From Chromatiaceae bacterium (lineage in GTDB: Bacteria; Pseudomonadota; Gammaproteobacteria; Chromatiales; Chromatiaceae), in assembly GCA_024235315.1 (NCBI GenBank), contig JACKMP010000003.1, forward strand, positions 1 to 64,000: DNA of 64,000 bases, given 5' to 3'. Made by a program: the position numbers and the translations under genes. This document shows, piece by piece, positions 6,987-15,029 of the stretch; position 1 is the first letter of the stretch, and every line of letters starts with the position of its first letter. A model generated the notes under the pieces. The model was given only the letters and a program-made list of their open reading frames with translations, was not told where the DNA came from and did no database searches.

Positions 6987-8810
6987 GTGAGCCTGACCCA
7001 GAAAGCCACACACTGGTTCGTGACCTGCGTGCCGCGTGAGCAGATCGTCTATGCGCTCGAGGCGCTGGCGGCGACCGGCCAGGTCGAACTCGAGCAGGAC
7101 ATCGTCAACGTTCCCTTGCCTGACAGCCGCGAGTTGCGTGAGTCGATCGAGGCCGGCGAGCAGCTGATAGCGCGTTATGCCGACCTGCTGCCTGCCCCGG
7201 ACACCGCCAACAGGGTCGTCACCGGCCGGCCGGAAAAAGTGGCACAGGATGCACTGGCTACGTTACGCCACTGGCTGGCCAGGCAGCTGCGTCGGCGTCG
7301 TGCGACCGTCGCGACCGGCAATAGGCTGCACAACCTCGAACTGCTGCGCGAGGCGGTGGACGGTATCGGGGACACGTCCTCGGCACTGGCGGATTTCAGT
7401 CAACACAGTTCGTTCCTCACCAAGCGCCTGTACGCCTGCCCAAACACTGCCGAAGACGCTCCTGCCGAAGGCAACGCCGGGATCGTCGAGACATACCAGG
7501 GGCCTGCACACCGGTTTCATATCGTCTTGTGCCTGCCGGAGAAAGGCGAGGCGTTCGACTACCTGTTTCGGATGCGCCGGTGCGAAATCGTCGATGTCCC
7601 TGACTGGTTGGGAAGGCACTGGCCTGAACGGAACGAACGCCTGCCCGGCGAGATCCGGCGGCTGACCGCGCAAATGGTGGACGATGAGGCCGCTTTTCAG
7701 GCTGACCGGGGCGACCCGGCGCTGCTGAACGCGCTGCGCGAGTTCGCGGTGTTGCGCTGGTATCTCGATCACACGGTCATGCTCACGCAGGATGGGCAGC
7801 GTTGCCATGTGGCCGGCTGGACCTCGGCATCCAGTCCGGCGGTACTGGACGATGCCCTGCATCGTGCAGACGTCGACGCGGTGACCCTGTTTCGCCCGGG
7901 TCCGCCGAACCGGCCGCCGCCGATAGCCACGTCGCGCAACCTGCTGACCAGCCCGTTTCGTGTCTTTGTCGACATGATGGGGACACCAGGATCCATGGAG
8001 CTGGACCCGACACCGCTGCTCAGCGTCATCGTACCAGTGCTGTTCGGCCTGATGTTCCCAGACCTGGGTCATGGCCTGGTGCTGGCAGCGCTGAGTCTGG
8101 TGATGGCGCCGCGCCACCCCCGGCTGCGTTTCCTGCTGCCCTGCGGACTCGCGGCCGCCGGTTTTGGCGCCCTGTTCGGCGAGACCTTCGGTACCCCTGC
8201 GTTGCCGCCGTTGTGGTTCAGTCCGCTCGAGCATCCGCTGTTCACGCTGTTCGCACCGCTCGCAATCGGCGTGCTGATCATCCTGCTCGGGCTGGTGTTA
8301 TCGGGTGTCGAGGCGCGCCTGCGAGGGACGCTGCGGCAATGGTGGTGGCGCGACGCGGCAGTCCTCGCGCTCTATCTCAGCGTGCTGGCCGCGCTGTTCC
8401 AGCCGCTCGCGATCGCATGCGCCGGTCTTGCACTGCTGTGGTACCTCGCGGGTTCAGTGGCGAACTGCACAGGGAATCCCTGGCGCTGCCTGGGCGCCGA
8501 CGTCGGCCGCCTGTCGCACAGCGCCCTCGAACTCGGCCTGAATACACTGTCGTTCATCCGCCTCGGTGCTTTTGCGCTGGCCCACGCCGCGCTCAGCCAT
8601 ACGCTGGTCGATATCACCGGCATGATCGACAGCCCAGCCTTGCAGTTGATTGCGCTGACTGTCGGTCACGGGCTGATCATCGTGCTCGAGGGGCTGGTGG
8701 TTTTCGTGCAGACGACGCGGCTGGTGCTGTTCGAGTTTTTCATCCGGTTCCTGCGCGCCGACGGTCGACTGCTGCGCCCGTTGCAGGCGCCGGCACGGCG
8801 GGCACGCTGA
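6987..8810 (+). CDS. V-type ATPase subunit I (a-subunit), orphan
   Basis: The 607-residue protein starts at GTG 6987. It has a soluble N-terminal arm (about 1-330, with GWTSASSPAVLDDAL as in the stalk head) and a C-terminal membrane half with about seven helices. The essential channel arginine is present in SFIRLGAFALAHAALS (about residues 515-530), and the last part has the conserved EGLVVFVQTTRLVLFEFF. This subunit forms the ion half-channels against the c-ring in V/A-type ATPases. No A, B, D, E or K subunit is in the window, so the rest of the complex must be elsewhere or absent. A strong terminator follows at once, so it is monocistronic. Confidence 0.9.
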   Translation: MSLTQKATHWFVTCVPREQIVYALEALAATGQVELEQDIVNVPLPDSRELRESIEAGEQLIARYADLLPAPDTANRVVTGRPEKVAQDALATLRHWLARQLRRRRATVATGNRLHNLELLREAVDGIGDTSSALADFSQHSSFLTKRLYACPNTAEDAPAEGNAGIVETYQGPAHRFHIVLCLPEKGEAFDYLFRMRRCEIVDVPDWLGRHWPERNERLPGEIRRLTAQMVDDEAAFQADRGDPALLNALREFAVLRWYLDHTVMLTQDGQRCHVAGWTSASSPAVLDDALHRADVDAVTLFRPGPPNRPPPIATSRNLLTSPFRVFVDMMGTPGSMELDPTPLLSVIVPVLFGLMFPDLGHGLVLAALSLVMAPRHPRLRFLLPCGLAAAGFGALFGETFGTPALPPLWFSPLEHPLFTLFAPLAIGVLIILLGLVLSGVEARLRGTLRQWWWRDAAVLALYLSVLAALFQPLAIACAGLALLWYLAGSVANCTGNPWRCLGADVGRLSHSALELGLNTLSFIRLGAFALAHAALSHTLVDITGMIDSPALQLIALTVGHGLIIVLEGLVVFVQTTRLVLFEFFIRFLRADGRLLRPLQAPARRAR

Positions 8811-8849
8811 AGCCGAGACCGCATGACCGGATCGCATCGGCCCGCCGCA

Positions 8850-8886
8850 GAAAAAGAACCCTGTCATCGGGACAGGGTTCTTGTTT
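8850..8886. terminator. Bidirectional intrinsic terminator
   Basis: AAGAACCCTGTC (8854-8865) pairs perfectly with GACAGGGTTCTT (8871-8882) around a 5-base loop. A run of A's before and TTCTTGTTT after give a U-tract in either direction. It ends both the V-type ATPase subunit I gene and the convergent GlcG-like gene. Confidence 0.92.
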
Positions 8887-8907
8887 GCGGATGTCGAGCC
8901 GGTATAC

Positions 8908-9399
8908 CTATCCGGCCATCTCCAGGTCGGTCTGCACCGCATCGACACCTTTCTGTGCACACTCCTGGTCGGTGTCACCACTGGGGGCACCTGAGACACC
9001 GACACCGCCGAGCAGTGCGCCGCCGACCTGGATCGGCACCCCGCCGGCCGACATGATCACACCCGGTACACGTCCGATCGGGGTGTTGGCGCGATCGGCC
9101 AGTTCCGAGGTGGCGACGTTGAACATCACCGCCGCATAGGCCTTGCCCTGAGAAATCGGCACCGTGATCGTCGGTGCAATGGTGTCACGCAGGACGGCCT
9201 GCGCGATGCCGTCGCGGTCGACAACGGTCACGCCGATCTGGATGCCCTTCTCACGACAGGCGTCGACCGCCGCCTTGGCCACCGCGGCTGCGGTCTCCAT
9301 CGACATGCGCTTGACCTGAATGACCATGCTGTCCTCTGCGATCGCCGGCGTTGCGGCGAAAACACCGGCCAATGCGGCGGCAAGGGAAACCTTTGTCAT
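8908..9399 (-). CDS. GlcG/HbpS-family protein with signal peptide
   Basis: The 163-residue protein starts at ATG 9399 (MTKVSLAAALAG), directly after an AGAGGAGAGAG purine tract; a longer in-frame extension upstream is rejected. A Sec signal peptide runs to about residue 21 (AAT-PAIA). The mature part is the GlcG/HbpS (DUF336) fold, with the hallmark segments VVDRDGIAQAVLRD, GKAYAAVMF and GGVPIQVGGALLGGVGVSG. Family members bind heme or are found with glycolate genes. Export and the presence of SQR-type metabolism do not decide the ligand. Its start lies 26 bases from the stop of the next minus-strand gene, so the two may be co-transcribed. Confidence 0.85.
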   Translation of the reverse strand: MTKVSLAAALAGVFAATPAIAEDSMVIQVKRMSMETAAAVAKAAVDACREKGIQIGVTVVDRDGIAQAVLRDTIAPTITVPISQGKAYAAVMFNVATSELADRANTPIGRVPGVIMSAGGVPIQVGGALLGGVGVSGAPSGDTDQECAQKGVDAVQTDLEMAG

Positions 9400-9425
9400 C
9401 TCTCTCTCCTCTGGTTGATGGTTTG

Positions 9426-10631
9426 TCAGGGTCGCAGAAAGTAACCCTGGCTGGCGACGAAATCGTGCGCGCGCTGGGCGAAATCCTTCTGGTACTCGAA
9501 GCGGTCGGTACGCTGTGGCTCCAGGCGCCTGCTGCTGCTCTTGTGCAGTCGGCCGTCGCCGCAGTTGATCGCAGTGAACCTGACCTCGGGCCAGTAGGCA
9601 CTGGCGACCGACGAGAAGCCGCCGGAAGGGATGCTCACATCGGCGAGCAATACTCGCTGCACGCGCGCCTGCGAGCACAGGCGATCGATGCCGGCTCGGC
9701 CGTCCGCAAGCTGCTCACGAAACGCCAGATTGGGTGCACCGCTCTGGACCGCAGCAGCGCCGAGAAAATCGCTGCTGACCGTTTCCAGCTCGCCCTTGAG
9801 CAGGGTGGCATAAGACTCGGCGGTAAACTTGCCAAGCCCCGAGCGCTCTCCCACGTCTGCCTCGACCAGCACCCGCAGACCGGCATCTGCCGGTGCCGGT
9901 GGCGGCCGCACCACGGGAACCGGCACCGGTTTGGCGATACTCGCCACCACCTCGGGTGAGCGGCTGGCCGCGGGCGATGCGACAGGTTTCGGTGCGATGG
10001 GTTTGGGTTTGACGGGTGTCGGTGCCACTGTTCGAGCGGCCACTGCGTCCGGTGCCGCCGGGGAAACAGCACCAGGGCGGTCGGGCGTGCGCGGGACGGG
10101 ACTCGTATCGATGGTCGTCGACCCGGCAAGACTGGTTTCGACCGGCCTCGGCGCCGTGGTCACCTGCGTCCTGGCGGCTGGATTCGCCGCGACAACGGCC
10201 GCGGCGGCACGGATCCTCTCAGGCAGCTCGTCCACCGCCGCGACCACCGGATCCACAGGTGCCGGATCCGCAACCACGGCATCCGCAACGACCGGTGCAG
10301 AAGGCCCGGGCGCAGCGTCGATCGCATCCTCCGGCGGCAACACCGGTTCGGCCACATCCGCAACCGCCGGCTCGATCAGCGTCGGCGAGGCCGCCTGCGT
10401 GTCCGCCAGTATCACGACGGGTGGCTCGGGCGGCCGATTGACCGGCGTCGACAGCCTCACATCGGTGGATGGCTCGGGCGGTACGACCGCGGCGCTGCCG
10501 GCCGGATCGGTGGCCCCTGCCGCACGGATGCGCTCGAGGATATCGTCCACCGGCAGATAGCGCACCCCGAGCACCGCGACAGCGCCGAGGACGATGACCA
10601 GCATGGGTCCCTTGAATACGTTACCGCTCAT
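9426..10631 (-). CDS. Membrane-anchored Pro/Ala/Val-rich protein of unknown function
   Basis: The 401-residue protein is not recognised. One N-terminal membrane helix (about 8-25, GPMLVIVLGAVAVLGVRYL) would anchor it, with the rest periplasmic. Residues about 45-255 are low-complexity, rich in Pro, Ala and Val and in acidic residues, with repeated PxP and PKP runs like a TonB-style periplasmic spacer. Residues about 255-401 look folded (LRVLVEADVGERSGLG, then SSVASAYWPEVRFTAINCGDG). It could span the periplasm and contact the peptidoglycan or outer membrane; that is inference. It is immediately upstream of the GlcG-like gene and on the same strand. Confidence 0.65.
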   Translation of the reverse strand: MSGNVFKGPMLVIVLGAVAVLGVRYLPVDDILERIRAAGATDPAGSAAVVPPEPSTDVRLSTPVNRPPEPPVVILADTQAASPTLIEPAVADVAEPVLPPEDAIDAAPGPSAPVVADAVVADPAPVDPVVAAVDELPERIRAAAAVVAANPAARTQVTTAPRPVETSLAGSTTIDTSPVPRTPDRPGAVSPAAPDAVAARTVAPTPVKPKPIAPKPVASPAASRSPEVVASIAKPVPVPVVRPPPAPADAGLRVLVEADVGERSGLGKFTAESYATLLKGELETVSSDFLGAAAVQSGAPNLAFREQLADGRAGIDRLCSQARVQRVLLADVSIPSGGFSSVASAYWPEVRFTAINCGDGRLHKSSSRRLEPQRTDRFEYQKDFAQRAHDFVASQGYFLRP

Positions 10632-10714
10632 GCGTCTACCAGAGTCGACTCCCGTTGCACCCGATCATCACGCGACGGCCTGGCTGTCACGTGCCGTATC
10701 GCGTCAAGTCTAGT

Positions 10715-11953
10715 TCATGCAGACGAGACACCATCCCCGTAGTGACTACGGACATAGTCATCGACAATCGCCTGAAACTCTGCGGCGATGTTGTCGCCCT
10801 TGAGCGTGACGGTCTTCTTGCCATCGACGTAGACCGGCGCCGCCGGATGCTCGCCGGTCCCGGGCAGACTGATGCCGATGTTGGCGTGCTTGCTCTCGCC
10901 CGGCCCGTTGACCACACAACCCATCACCGCCACGTCCATCTCCTCGACGCCGGGATACTGTTTGCGCCACATCGGCATCTGCTCGCGCAGGTAGCTCTGG
11001 ATGTCCTGCGCCAGCTGCTGGAAGTAGGTGCTGGTGGTGCGTCCGCAACCGGGACAGGCGATCACCATCGGCATGAAGGCACGCAGCCCCATCGACTGCA
11101 GGATCTCCTGGCCGACACGCACCTCCTGCGTGCGGTCGCCGCCGGGCTCGGGAGTCAGCGAGATGCGGATGGTGTCGCCGATGCCCTCCTGCAGCAGCAC
11201 TGACAGCGCTGCGGTAGAGGCCACGATACCCTTGGAACCCATGCCGGCCTCGGTCAGACCCAGGTGCAGCGCATGGTCGCAGCGTCCGGCCAGCGCACGG
11301 TAGACACCGATCAGGTCCTGCACCCGGCTCATCTTGCACGACAGGATGATGCGATCGCGGCCCAGCCCGATCTGCTCGGCCCTGGCCGCGCTCTGCAGCG
11401 CCGATGCGACCATCACTTCGCGCATCATCTGATCGGCGTCCAGCGGCTGCGCCATGCGCGCGTTTTCATCCATCATCTGCGCGACCAGGCCCTTGTCCAG
11501 CGAGCCCCAGTTCACGCCGATGCGCACGGCCTTGTCGTTGGCGATGGCGGTCTCGATCATGCTCGCGAACTGGGCATCCCGTTTCTCACCGCTGCCGACA
11601 TTGCCGGGATTGATGCGGTACTTGGCGAGCGCCTGCGCGCACTCGGGGTACTGGGCCAACAGGCGGTGTCCGTTGAAATGGAAATCGCCGACCAGGGGTA
11701 CCGTCACACCGCGCGCGTCCAGCCCCTCGCGGATCGCAGGCACCGCGCGCGCCGCCTCCTCGCTGTTGACGGTGATACGCACCAGCTCCGAGCCGGCACG
11801 TGCCAGATCGGCGACCTGGTTGACGGTAGCCGCGATGTCGGCGGTATCTGTGTTGGTCATCGACTGCACGACCACGGGCGCGTCTCCGCCGACCATGACC
11901 TGGCCGACACGCACACCCACAGTCCTGTGACGCTTGATCGCGGAACCGCTCAT
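10715..11953 (-). CDS. ispG: 4-hydroxy-3-methylbut-2-enyl diphosphate synthase IspG
   Basis: The 412-residue protein converts methylerythritol cyclodiphosphate to HMBPP in the MEP isoprenoid pathway. The N-terminal TIM barrel begins with MVGGDAPVVVQSMTNTDT. The C-terminal 4Fe-4S domain carries the cluster cysteines in ACPGCGRT and GCVVNGPGE, with the glutamate of the latter as the expected fourth ligand. The length fits bacterial IspG of the longer type. It is often near hisS or rodZ in gammaproteobacteria, but not here. The next upstream 750 bases are the repeat region. Confidence 0.97.
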   Translation of the reverse strand: MSGSAIKRHRTVGVRVGQVMVGGDAPVVVQSMTNTDTADIAATVNQVADLARAGSELVRITVNSEEAARAVPAIREGLDARGVTVPLVGDFHFNGHRLLAQYPECAQALAKYRINPGNVGSGEKRDAQFASMIETAIANDKAVRIGVNWGSLDKGLVAQMMDENARMAQPLDADQMMREVMVASALQSAARAEQIGLGRDRIILSCKMSRVQDLIGVYRALAGRCDHALHLGLTEAGMGSKGIVASTAALSVLLQEGIGDTIRISLTPEPGGDRTQEVRVGQEILQSMGLRAFMPMVIACPGCGRTTSTYFQQLAQDIQSYLREQMPMWRKQYPGVEEMDVAVMGCVVNGPGESKHANIGISLPGTGEHPAAPVYVDGKKTVTLKGDNIAAEFQAIVDDYVRSHYGDGVSSA

Positions 11954-12020
11954 GGCTATCGGGGTACTCGCTGCTGGGGGGGTCAGGCGGCGATCATAGC
12001 AAAACGGTTGGTTGGGGAAT

Positions 12021-12129
12021 GCGCGCGGCAGCGCGCACCCGATCTTGAATGCGGGGGCTGCCCCGCACGCAGGGGTTTTGAAAGCGCGCGGTGGCGCTTA
12101 CTCGTTTTTGATTGCGCTGGGCTCAGCGC
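12021..12129. repeat. Series of four short hairpins spaced about 30 bp
   Basis: Four GC-rich hairpins start at 12021 (GCGCGCGGCAGCGCGC), 12051 (GCGGGGGCTGCCCCGC), 12084 (GCGCGCGGTGGCGC) and 12114 (GCGCTGGGCTCAGCGC). The spacings are 30, 33 and 30 bases, about three helical turns. Three more with the same spacing lie at 12547, 12577 and 12606 on the far side of the large inverted repeat. The spacing and symmetry are seen directly; no function is known. Confidence 0.75.
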
Positions 12130-12597
12130 GCCAGCGTTACTCTTCTTTGCTTGCCCAAAGAAGAGTAACCAGAAGAAAAGGCACCCCAAGGCTTGGTCGG
12201 CGCTGCGCGCCGACTCCCCTGCGCTCCTCGACAGAAAACGGGCGCTGCGGAACTCCCTCGCTGCGCTCGGTCAGACAGTCCTCGCGCTGTTCCGTTTTCT
12301 GCCTGCGGTGCTCGGCTGCACCAAGGGGTCAGGGTGTGCGCCCCAGCCCCGTTGACGCCGCCGAGCATCGCAGGACCGGACCGGGAGAAGCGAGGACTGT
12401 CTGAGCGATCGGAGATCGCGAGTTCCGCAGCGCCGGTCTGGGCCGAGAAGCGCAGGGAACCCCTCGCCACCGGCGAGGGGCAAGTCTTCGGGGGCCTTTT
12501 TCTTTGGTTCGTTTCTTTTGGGCAAGCAAAAGAAATGAACGCGGGTGCGCTGCGCCCAGCGCTTTCAAGATCGAGTGCGCGCCACCGCGCGCTTCCA
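12080..12597. repeat. Large imperfect inverted repeat, two diverged copies head to head
   Basis: The stretch 12080-12337 and the reverse complement of 12339-12597 are diverged copies of one element of about 260 bp, with the axis near 12338. Shared blocks include the hairpin entry, TTTGCTTGCCCAAA next to AAGAA-rich bases, GGCGCTGCGGAACTC, TCAGACAGTCCTCGC and TGCTCGGC. Both arms are open in several frames and give similar spurious peptides, but have no ribosome binding site or recognisable protein. Similar elements are common between genes in proteobacterial genomes (recalled, not checked). The whole 11954-12704 gap holds only this, the flanking hairpins and a terminator. Confidence 0.8.
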
Positions 12598-12653
12598 AAA
12601 AATACCACGCGAAGGCGTGAACGAATCGAAACGTCACGCCATACCCCAAAACG

Positions 12654-12687
12654 AAAAAAGCCCGACCATCACTGGCCGGGCTTTTCA
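12654..12687 (-). terminator. Intrinsic terminator of the SQR gene
   Basis: AAAAGCCCG (12656-12664) pairs with CGGGCTTTT (12677-12685). Read on the minus strand, the stem ends in a run of U's. It lies 18 bases beyond the SQR stop codon. Confidence 0.88.
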
Positions 12688-12704
12688 GACGCAGATACCG
12701 CCTG

Positions 12705-13976
12705 TCACTTCAGACGATTGATACCCAGCATCTTGAGGATGTATTTCTCGTAGATCGGCTCCGAAGTACCCTTCTTCATCTTGCGGATGAAGTACTTCTC
12801 GAACGCGATCTTCGCCATGTGCACCCACTTGCCCTTCTTGAACCATGCCACGTTGCGCGGCGGGATCTGCGGCAGTGCCACGAAGGCCGCACCGGTATCG
12901 CCCATGTCCGCGAGGCAGATCGCATTCCAGGTGCCTTTCTGATCCGGTTCCTTTCCTTCGAGCACGTTGTGGATGTTGTGCACGATCGCAGTGACCATGG
13001 ACTCGATCATGTAGCCGGTCTTGGGAGCACCCGTCGGCACCGCCGTGGCCTCGACCGGCGGGATGGCGATACACACGCCGGCTGAATAGATGTTCGGATA
13101 GGTCGGGTTGCGCTGGTAGGGGTCGACGAACACGAAGCCACGGGGGTTGCACAGGCCTTCGACCTTGGCCACGGCATCAACGCCCTTGAACGCCGGCAGC
13201 ATCATCGAGAACTTGAATGGGATCTCATGGTCTTTGACCTTGTGGCCGGCGTTGTCGTATTCCTCGACGAACATCTTGCCTTCTTCGACCTTGGTCACCT
13301 TGGCGTTGGTGATCCACTTCATGTGGTGGTTGCGCATCTCGCTCTCGAGCATGCCCTGCGAATCACCGACGCCACCCAGGCCAAGATGCCCGATGTACGG
13401 CTCGGAGGTCACATAGGTCATCGGTACCCGGTCGCGCATCTTGCGCTTGCGCAGGTCGGCGTCCATGATGAACGCGAATTCGTAGGCCGGGCCGAAGCAG
13501 GAGGCGAATGGCATCGCACCGATCACCACGTGACCCGGGTCTTCGAGCAGCTGCTTGTACTTCTCGTACGCCGCCTCGGCATGATCGACCGAGCACACCG
13601 ACGAGGTGTGGCCACCGTTTGGACCGGCACCCTCGACTTCCTCGAATGCCAGTCGCGGGCCCGTGGCAATCACAAGATAGTCGTACTGCAGGCTCTCACC
13701 GTCTTCGAACACCATGGTATTCGCGGCGGCATCGATCTTGTCGCAGCGCTTGCCAATGAAATTGATGCCCTTGCGCTCAAGGTGCGGCCGGATGTCGAAG
13801 GTGATGCTGGCGCGATCACGCCAACCTACCGCGACCCAGGGGTTGGACGGGACAAACTGGAAATAGTCACGCTCGTTGACGACCGTGATTTCGTGTTCGC
13901 TGCCAAGCTCGGCGCGCAATTCGTACGCCGCGGGCATGCCGCCGGTGCCGGCGCCAAGTACAACGATATGTGCCAT
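12705..13976 (-). CDS. sqr: Sulfide:quinone oxidoreductase (type I-like)
   Basis: The 423-residue flavoprotein oxidises sulfide to polysulfide or sulfur and passes electrons to the quinone pool at the cytoplasmic membrane. The N-terminal FAD site is VVLGAGTGGMPAA. Cysteines C128 and C160 fall at the positions of the redox-active cysteines of Acidithiobacillus SQR, and C354 is close to the third (C356), so the active site looks complete. A C-terminal segment rich in aromatic and basic residues should mount it on the membrane. A strong purine tract precedes ATG 13976, and it has its own promoter region and terminator, so it is monocistronic. No sox, dsr or fcc genes are nearby. Confidence 0.93.
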   Translation of the reverse strand: MAHIVVLGAGTGGMPAAYELRAELGSEHEITVVNERDYFQFVPSNPWVAVGWRDRASITFDIRPHLERKGINFIGKRCDKIDAAANTMVFEDGESLQYDYLVIATGPRLAFEEVEGAGPNGGHTSSVCSVDHAEAAYEKYKQLLEDPGHVVIGAMPFASCFGPAYEFAFIMDADLRKRKMRDRVPMTYVTSEPYIGHLGLGGVGDSQGMLESEMRNHHMKWITNAKVTKVEEGKMFVEEYDNAGHKVKDHEIPFKFSMMLPAFKGVDAVAKVEGLCNPRGFVFVDPYQRNPTYPNIYSAGVCIAIPPVEATAVPTGAPKTGYMIESMVTAIVHNIHNVLEGKEPDQKGTWNAICLADMGDTGAAFVALPQIPPRNVAWFKKGKWVHMAKIAFEKYFIRKMKKGTSEPIYEKYILKMLGINRLK

Positions 13977-14116
13977 TAATTTCTCCTCAAGAAGGCGGTT
14001 TGATGTTGCAGAAGCAACAAACTGCCCGGATACGGCTTGGGCTCGTCGTAGCTGCTCGATGCATCCTAAGGTTGACCACGTCTTTGCGCGTGAGAAGCGG
14101 AAAGACCTGGAGCCGG

Positions 14117-14145
14117 CATATAGTTATGTCGTGGTTGCCGGTCAG
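14117..14145 (-). promoter_or_regulatory. Possible promoter of the SQR gene
   Basis: On the minus strand CTGACC (14145-14140) and TATATG (14122-14117) are 17 bases apart, fair matches to -35 and -10. The start would lie about 135 bases before the SQR ATG. The long leader contains a small hairpin (TTGC and GCAA arms around 14003-14015). Matches are moderate only. Confidence 0.3.
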
Positions 14146-14227
14146 TGCGACGCAGTATGGCACAAACAAAGGCCGCAAAGTGAAGGGTTAACTGGCGGAA
14201 AGTTGGCCCAGATCAGGAAACTCCGCC

Positions 14228-14258
14228 GAAAAAAAACCGGCCACCAGGGCCGGTTCGG
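14228..14258 (-). terminator. Intrinsic terminator of the DUF302 gene
   Basis: AACCGGCC (14235-14242) pairs with GGCCGGTT (14248-14255). On the minus strand it is followed by eight U's (complement of 14229-14236). It lies about 25 bases past the DUF302 stop codon at 14282. Confidence 0.9.
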
Positions 14259-14281
14259 TCAAAAAAGGTGTCGTCGGCGGG

Positions 14282-14809
14282 TCAGAGGTCGCCGTTGACC
14301 CCGGCATCGACGATGCTGTAGATGGTGTCACGCACCTGTTTGGCCAGAGGCTGCAGGTTCTCCGGCAGGTCGACGGCGTGCAGCATCATGTCCATGTTCA
14401 TGGTGACGATCCAGCCCTTGCCGTTGCTGTCCTCGAGTACCGCCACGCGGCACGGCAGGAATCCCGCAAAGATGATGTCGAACTCGACCATCTGCTTGGC
14501 GATCACCGCGTCGCAGAACGCGAGGATGCGCATGTAGTTGGCATCCTGGCCCATCGACTTGACCTGCTCCGACAGTGGCAGATCCGCCACAAGCTTGAAA
14601 TTCAACATGTTGGCACGCAACTGCATCGAGGCGATGGCGTCGTCGACGCTCACGCCCTCCGAGATCTCGAAGCGCTGGATGCTGTTGCTGATCATCTGCT
14701 GCGCGATCGCCTTGTCGAAGGCGGGCGTCGCTATTTCGGTCTTGCTGCCCGCCTGGCCGACACCGGACAGTCCGAATATCAGGGCAGCGGAAATGATGAT
14801 TTTTCTCAT
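14282..14809 (-). CDS. DUF302 domain protein, exported
   Basis: The 175-residue protein starts at ATG 14809 (MRKIIISAALIFGLSG) with GGAAG just upstream. A longer extension in frame is unconserved and rejected. A Sec signal peptide runs to about residue 20 (VGQA). The mature domain shows DUF302 features: an early helix, then a long conserved centre (AFCDAVIAKQMVEFDIIFAGFLPCRVAVLED, given here only as a landmark) ending in a strand-rich WIVTMNMDMML. DUF302 proteins are periplasmic or cytoplasmic, often near sulfur-oxidation genes; their role is unknown. It follows SQR on the same strand but has its own terminator. Confidence 0.8.
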   Translation of the reverse strand: MRKIIISAALIFGLSGVGQAGSKTEIATPAFDKAIAQQMISNSIQRFEISEGVSVDDAIASMQLRANMLNFKLVADLPLSEQVKSMGQDANYMRILAFCDAVIAKQMVEFDIIFAGFLPCRVAVLEDSNGKGWIVTMNMDMMLHAVDLPENLQPLAKQVRDTIYSIVDAGVNGDL

Positions 14810-15029
14810 TGAATACTTCCTCGTGGCATTTTCTGTTGGGGGGTCGTTATCGGCCGCGATACCTTGGCAGACCTTCGCGAGAACTGGCTGGTGTGGACGC
14901 CATTGTAGCCAAGGCCAACGGCGATACGATGCAATCGGGCTAAAGACGCCAGGTACCTGGGGTTCTTCCATAAATCTTTCTGATCACCACATTCGAAAGA
15001 TCTGGTGCCGTGGCAGCTACGGCACATCG

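Noticed and set aside
9829..10560. Gly/Ala/Ser-rich plus-strand open frame of 243 codons
   Set aside because: It is the mirror of the Pro/Ala/Val-rich repeats in the minus-strand gene; low complexity and no ribosome binding site.
11983..12650. Several open frames of 70-160 codons in the repeat block
   Set aside because: Both arms give similar peptides in many frames, typical of a GC-rich inverted repeat; no start signals or protein family.
14990..15025. CxxCH heme-binding-like motif (CRSCH) in a minus-strand frame
   Set aside because: It lies in a frame that runs through the potassium channel gene and into the gap, with no ribosome binding site, signal peptide or cytochrome features.
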